A stretch of 64,000 nucleotides of DNA, taken from Athripsodes cinereus. Taxonomy: Eukaryota > Arthropoda > Insecta > Trichoptera > Leptoceridae. The notes beneath the pieces were generated by a model that worked only from the letters and a program-made list of their open reading frames with translations, was not told where the DNA came from and did no database searches. Each line of letters opens with the position of its first letter. Within the stretch, counting starts at the first letter, position 1. The stretch lies in the NCBI GenBank assembly GCA_947579605.1, contig OX388312.1:24637313-24701312 (forward strand), written 5' to 3'. Shown here piece by piece: positions 58,930 through 64,000 of this stretch. The position numbers and the translations under genes were made by a program.

Positions 58930-59065
58930 TATTTCTATCTATACCATCACGGCATATCCCACAAGTGGGGTAGCCAGCAGACCAGCTGCATATAAAATAT
59001 GCAAGCTGTCTTCTCCGTGCCAATATAAAATCAAGACATTCAGGATGGGTAGACATTTATTTCTA
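58930..59065 (-). repeat. SINE-A copy, well preserved
   Basis: Minus strand reads ACCCATCCTGAATGTCTTGA, then TTGGCACGGAGAAGACAGCT, then TGCATATTTTATATGCAGCT, then GGTCTGCTGGCTACCCCACT, then TGTGGGATATGCCGTGATGG and TATAG. It is the best single reference copy of the family in the window. Confidence 0.8.
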
Positions 59066-59112
59066 TTATATATATAATTTTATATATAATATTATATATA
59101 TATAATAAAAAT
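59066..59112. repeat. TA-rich palindromic microsatellite
   Basis: TATATATAATTTTATATATA and following ATATTATATATATATAAT, self-complementary low-complexity DNA. Confidence 0.7.
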
Positions 59113-60655
59113 GAACTTTCACAAAGTTGACACCGTTAAAATAGAATCTCATTTATTTCTTTCTATTTGATAAATTCAAATAATTATATTAAAAATAAAA
59201 AAATATATAAGTTGAAAAATTTGAGTGTTTATATTTTTCGATTACCACATCTATTCTGTTAATATTGACGGATGATTTTTAACGACTGACCTCAAGTACA
59301 TAGTTTGTAGAGAAATGAAGAGACTATAGACACATCAGAACAAGTTAGTATGTATGTACAAGTACACAAGTACACCCAGTGTACAAGTGTGCGTTAATAA
59401 TTATTTTGTAAAAATGATATTAGGTACCTATTACGTAGCTAGGTTGTATTTACACAACACACACAGCCTACTTCTGTTAACGTGTTGTACTCTTAATTAT
59501 ATTTTTAGTACAAAACTACCACATATAATAATTACAAGAAGCTATAAAAGTATGTAAGAACATGATGTATATATGTAGGTACTAAGTCATGTAAAGCTTA
59601 TTGATTTCTTCCCAGTTTATAGTACACTCGTATCTGTAACGTATCTAAAGGGGTGAACATCCTATACATACGGTGACAAAGTAGGTATTAGATAGGGTAA
59701 TTTTATCTTATAATAAGTTACTTTTATACCAACATATTATATGTACCGACGCGACGTTGCAACAGATCGTTCTTTAGAGGACGTACTGTCATTAATTCAA
59801 TACTTTTAGTGGTTACCTTACTTAACACATAAAACATTGCACTCGTAGGTAGGTACTGTATTCTCCAATTTCTTTCTATTATCGAGTGTTTCATAAAATA
59901 CAAGACATTATAAAACATTGTCAATTCAGAAATTGAAGAAAACTTAATAATTCAGATATCTTAGACAAAGGGAAATAAAAAAATGCTTAAATTAATAACT
60001 TTTTAGCATTTTTTTCATAATATAAAAGCTTATATGAAAAAAATATTAGTCAAAAGTCATTTGTAAGCTTGACAGGAATAAAACTATTTCCTAAATCAAT
60101 CGTAAACGAGAAGAAAACCTTTGAAAATTAAATAGAATATAGTCTAACTATTTCAAATATGCCAGCAAAACAGCGGTACTGTTAAAGAATTCAAAACAAA
60201 ATTAAATGTTAATTATTAGGTACATAAATATAATATTATTTACAGCGGGTAATTATTTTATTGCTGTATTAACATCGTCAGCTGTTAAATGAGAAGCGAA
60301 CATGTGTAATGCCACATAATATAATCTATCTGTATACTCTCAACTACATTAAACACCCGACGTTTATTGTAAAATTGAAAAAATATAATTTGAGCATTTA
60401 TTAACGATGACTTCAAAAGTTTCACTGGTGCTGGAGAATTATGAAAAGACTAAAGACTTTGTGTGAGGGATCAGTATCATCTGAATCATATGTTAAAAAT
60501 GTAACTTTATTTAACATTCAAAACATTTGATGCTATCAGTATGTACTTAGATTATTCATAACCTCACATTTGATATGTTCAACAGCGTTTTTTGAAGGAT
60601 CCTAAAGAGGTTAAGCAACTGTTAGTTTATGTTTTAATATGTATGCTATATGCTT
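59113..60655. other. AT-rich stretch, nothing recognised
   Basis: Contains ACAAGTACACAAGTACAC microsatellite-like words near 59357. No gene is supported. Confidence 0.4.
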
Positions 60656-60659
60656 TATA

Positions 60660-61112
60660 GTCTATGTTTTAATATGTATCTCTCTCTCTGGTTTCAACCC
60701 TGGGATTGGTTTGCAGCAATTATCTGTTTAATTCTTCTCCTCCATTCCTCCCTGTCTTGTGCGGTTCTTTTGAATTCTGCATATGATGAGCAACGCATGT
60801 CCACCAACAGGTCCTCCAGGTACTCTCGGCGTGGGCGTCCCCTAGAGTTTGTCCCCTCGGTCATACCCTCCATTACGGCATGCAAGAGGCCTTCTTGTCG
60901 TATTACATGGCCGATCCACCTTGCACGCCTTTGTGACAAGATCTTGAGCAGGTGCCTTCCTCCTTCGATTATTTGAAGAACTTCTTCGTTTGTGATGTGG
61001 TCTCTCCAGGAAATTCCTAATAGTCTTCTATAGGTCCACATCTCAAACGCCTCTAGTCTTCGTTTATCTCTTTCAGATAGGCACCATGTCTCGCAGCCGT
61101 ACATATATGTAC
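60660..61112 (-). pseudogene. LINE reverse transcriptase C-terminal fragment, second RTE-like family
   Basis: Minus frame 61104 to 60694, 136 codons without interruption: MYGCETWCLSERDKRRLEAF, then EMWTYRRLLGISWRDHITNE, QRRARWIGHVIRQEGLLHAV, SRGRPRREYLEDL and QDREEWRRRIKQIIAANQ. The YGCETW...WRD-ITN...RRARW-GH...GRPR order is the C-terminal region of RTE-like LINEs. The wording differs from both the 25765 and 55290 families. It lacks the RT core, so it is 5'-truncated, but the intact frame suggests it is younger than its neighbours. The plus frame at 60650-60976 is a shadow. Confidence 0.82.
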
Positions 61113-61752
61113 AGAAAAGATTTATTGGGGGGTTAGCTTGATCAAAACAATATAATTCTCTCTCTTTTTATTTTCATATTTGTTTTGTCAACCAACAGTG
61201 TGTCTCTATGTAATAAATAAATCAATATAATTGTTCATGTAAGCAGCTAATTTAATTTACAAATAACCATTGAATAATAAAATAATATAATCAACATAAA
61301 TTTTTTAACATTTGAGTTCATTTGAAATCATATAATTATTATTGTAATATAACATTACAAACATAAATATCGACGAACGAATTAAAATATCTTTGAATTA
61401 TACGTTGGATTATAACGTTAATAATGTTAATAAGATGATGTACTAGTTCAGTCAATATTTATAATGTGTTGCAGAGATTAAAGACAAGTTAAGAACTCGG
61501 ATCGACATTGACATTGATAACAAGTGACACGGATGGACAATCGCACGAGATTTGCATAATAATGACGAGTCCATCAACTTTTTGATGTCAGTTGCTTTAC
61601 CGAAATTCCATTATTAAAACAACTTACAATGTATGTGGATATAATATATTAATAATAAGTTTATAATCTCAGAACTCAAATCCAGGAATTCCGAGAATTT
61701 GTTAATAAATAATTGGATAAAAGTACGTAATTAAGATTTATAAGTTAATCGA
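61113..61752. other. AT-rich stretch, nothing recognised
   Basis: No supported feature. Confidence 0.4.
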
Positions 61753-61755
61753 TAA

Positions 61756-61915
61756 CAAAAAACACTGTTTAATTTTCACTATAAATTTTTATTCACTTTT
61801 TTTCACTAACTTTTTTTTTCACAATAAATTAAGTCCTCTTGAAAATGTCTATCAGTGTAGACGAAAACGTTCCAGGCAATAAAAATTTAAAGTGAAAATT
61901 GAACAGTGTTTGTTG
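61756..61915. mobile_element. 160-bp MITE-like element with ~38-bp inverted repeats
   Basis: The left end CAAAAAACACTGTTTAATTT then TCACTATAAATTTTTATT is matched by the inverted right end CAACAAACACTGTTCAATTT then TCACTTTAAATTTTTATT. TAA flanks both sides (61753-61755, 61916-61918), the trinucleotide duplication expected for PIF/Harbinger-type elements. There is no coding capacity. Confidence 0.75.
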
Positions 61916-62136
61916 TAATAAATTAATTTTAAAATTATTAATGAATTTTCGCAGTGTTAACACCAATACATTACAATTAATAATTAAGATTTACATGTCG
62001 TTAAGATTTTATATGTTTTAATGAAATGTTGAAGGCACTAAAAATTGAATCGACTTATCGACCAAAATTTCTAGTACATAAACAAATAGAATTTTTCATG
62101 AAGTTCAAAAACGTAGTGAGATAACTTCACGTATTG

Positions 62137-62317
62137 TTCGTCGGTAGCCTGGAAGTAGAGTCTCAGCCTCGTGAACAAGGGGTCCGTGGTTCGATACCAG
62201 ATGCCGGCAAACTCCCCTTTCACGACACAAGCTTTTAGTAGCTTACTGTGAAAGGTGTGTAAGGTTGTATTTGAGTTTATAACAAACAAAACCCAGATAT
62301 ATCTTTTAAAAAAAAAT
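62137..62317 (+). repeat. SINE-B copy, full length
   Basis: The head is GTTCGTCGGTAGCCTGGAAG then TAGAGTCTCAGCC; box B is GGTTCGATACC at 62188-62198. Next come GGCAAACTCCCCTTTCACGA and AGCTTACTGTGAAAGGTG. The tail GTTTATAACAAACAAAACCC then AGATATATCTTTT is followed by poly-A. Relative to 44361 the tail has a small AACA duplication. Confidence 0.85.
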
Positions 62318-63235
62318 CTTGTATAAAAATAAGTTATATTACTGCGTTTTTGAACTTACTGAATTAATTTATAGAATAATTATTCAAATTGCATGTATTT
62401 TTCACGAGAAAATGATGAATTCATTGACTATCGGTTATTCTTTTTCTAAACCTACGAAACGATAAATCTGAATACTAAATACTAGATCTAAAGTCTAAAT
62501 GTTCTCTCTAAAAAAAACTAGGTATTATCCAGAGTCTTTGATTTGAATTCCAGAATAGTTTGAACTTAATCGCTGTCTAATAGGGTAAGTATTAAATGTA
62601 CCGATCTAAGAACGTGAGTACCAACAATGAAATGAATAACACAATCATTCCAAATTTAAAACACGAAAAAAAGAACGCGCAGGTACCAACACTTTAATAA
62701 ATAATATAATACAACCAACAGGTCAAGAGAAGTCGTCGAATAATGGAGACTAAACAAGAGTAAGGGAAAAAATATATAAAACGAGCGAGAGGAACAATAA
62801 AAAAAGCATCAACTACGTAACACTAAATTATAATATGAAAATGAAAAAAAGAAGGGAAAAAAGTCCGAAGTGCCGACTTCACACAACGGAACACAAATTC
62901 GTCACAGTATCAACGAACAGAGTAGTATTGAGGCCTACAGGGTGATTACAAAATGTTTTACAAGATATTATTGTATGATGGTAATATTAAACCGACAAAA
63001 CGGTGAAATCTTAATTTATTTTGCAATACCCATATTATTTGATAGGAAGTCTTTGTTTTATTTGAACTAAAAAAAGACGACGTTTAATTTATTTCAATAT
63101 AAAATCTATTTTCACATAATTTGTTTTTAGAATAGGTATATCATTGAGATTTTTCACTATTTTCTGCGAAAGTTTTCACCCAGCGAATAATTGGTATCCA
63201 ACTGATTCCCGAATATTTTTGAGTGATATTTTACA
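62318..63235. other. AT-rich stretch, nothing recognised
   Basis: The frame 62870-63070 (+) has no recognisable domain. Confidence 0.4.
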
Positions 63236-63239
63236 TTTT

Positions 63240-63380
63240 AAATTCAGCGATGATATTTGCTACCAATCCTAAATGTCTAAATTTCTCAAGGCTTACATGT
63301 TTATTACACGCAGCATGTCTGCTGGCTACCCCACTTGTGGGATATGCCGTAATGGTGTAGAAGTAGTAGTAATATATGAT
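63240..63380 (+). repeat. SINE-A copy, near full length
   Basis: AAATTCAGCGATGATATTTG, then CCTAAATGTCTAAATTTCTC, then TACATGTTTATTACACGCAG, then TCTGCTGGCTACCCCACTTG, then TGGGATATGCCGTAATGGTG and GTAGTAGTAAT. Confidence 0.8.
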
Positions 63381-63429
63381 TTTTTTCAATTTAATACATA
63401 TCTAAATTTGTTTTAATTTATATAAATTA

Positions 63430-63572
63430 CGGGTTAACTGGAAGGTTTGTATTACAACAAGTCCGCCCTTTGACTGTTAATTGTTGGTTTATTGTTTTAT
63501 ACTTTTGATATTAATATTATTTTTCTTTTCAGTTTTCTATCAATTGTGTGATCAATAAAGATCTATTGATAA
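63430..63572 (+). repeat. LINE/SINE 3' tail, AATAAAG type
   Basis: GGGTTAACTGGAAGGTTTGT, then ACAACAAGTCCGCCCTTTGA, then a T-rich segment and GATCAATAAAGATCTATTGA. Related to 57867 and 32410. Confidence 0.65.
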
Positions 63573-63649
63573 CAAAAAAAACATTCATATGATGGATGAA
63601 TCTCACAGCTCCATATTTAGGCAAAATATATAATCTTCATTTAATTCTA

Positions 63650-63712
63650 ATACTCATTCTTCTTGAAGTGGAGTAGTCAGCAGACTGAATGCATCTAATA
63701 AATACATGTGAT
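63650..63712 (-). repeat. SINE-A tail fragment
   Basis: Minus strand: CTTCTTGAAGTGGAGTAGTC, then AGCAGACTGAATGCATCTAA, then TAAATACATG. It is a diverged SINE-A tail and middle. The remaining 288 bp to the window end show nothing recognisable. Confidence 0.55.
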
Positions 63713-64000
63713 GATGAAAAAAAGAATAATGCAACAAACTGGCAGAGAAATAGACAATGTAATCTACAGCACCAGAATGCCAGATGAATTAAAAAATATA
63801 ATGGTCATACATAAAAAATACATTCAAGATAAGTGGCAAACCTAATCGCTTAGATAATTGTAGATTTTAGATACCTTTATTGTAAATTTATTAAGAAAAT
63901 AAACGACCAAATTGTCAATTTGTGATAATTTCCCGAGAGAGGTCGAGTCTAAAGTTTGTACCCACTAAATATTCAAACATCATGCATCGGACTTTAATCA

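Overview
This is a eukaryotic nuclear, intergenic or deep-intronic window, most likely from an insect and probably a lepidopteran. The reasons are the very AT-rich composition, frequent GTAGGTACC-type words, and SINE and LINE 3' tails that resemble moth and butterfly repeats. The lineage is inferred from repeat style, not from a host gene. I found no convincing host protein-coding exon, rRNA or tRNA gene. Nearly everything recognisable is a transposable element or its debris, and most open frames of 60-130 codons look like chance frames in AT-rich DNA.

Layout. 1-8.8 kb: AT-rich filler with degraded RTE-type LINE 3' ends, copies of a short repeat called SINE-A here, and two foldback structures. 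8.79-9.94 kb: a non-autonomous hAT-like element with an exact 8-bp target-site duplication and a large internal palindrome. 11.0-19.3 kb: a complete non-coding LTR retrotransposon (LARD type), with near-identical LTRs of about 2.45 kb, a PBS, a polypurine tract, a 4-bp TSD and a 3.4-kb interior without gag or pol. 19.3-31 kb: filler with RTE and SINE tails, a short PIF/Harbinger-type MITE, and LINE C-terminal fragments. 31.0-31.7 kb: a TIR element carrying a 39-codon transposase-like N-terminal frame and a nested 149-bp MITE. 32-46 kb: LINE tails, SINEs, and three TIR or foldback elements, one of them the second, almost identical copy of the 149-bp MITE. 46.7-51.2 kb: a nearly full-length non-LTR retrotransposon of the CR1/L2/Jockey group, with a coiled-coil plus SGNH-like ORF1 and an endonuclease-reverse transcriptase ORF2 broken by one in-frame stop. 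52-64 kb: more RTE fragments, SINEs, a further MITE and LINE tails.

Relationships. The abundant SINE-A repeat shares its last ~40 bp with the 3' end of the RTE LINEs here, which suggests mobilisation by that LINE's reverse transcriptase. The tRNA-type SINE-B is a separate family with a self-complementary 3' tail. The LARD depends on proteins encoded elsewhere, and the MITEs are non-autonomous partners of PIF/Harbinger, hAT or unknown transposases. The two standout items are the young LARD and the LINE whose ORF1 keeps an SGNH-like fold but appears to have lost its catalytic Ser and His.
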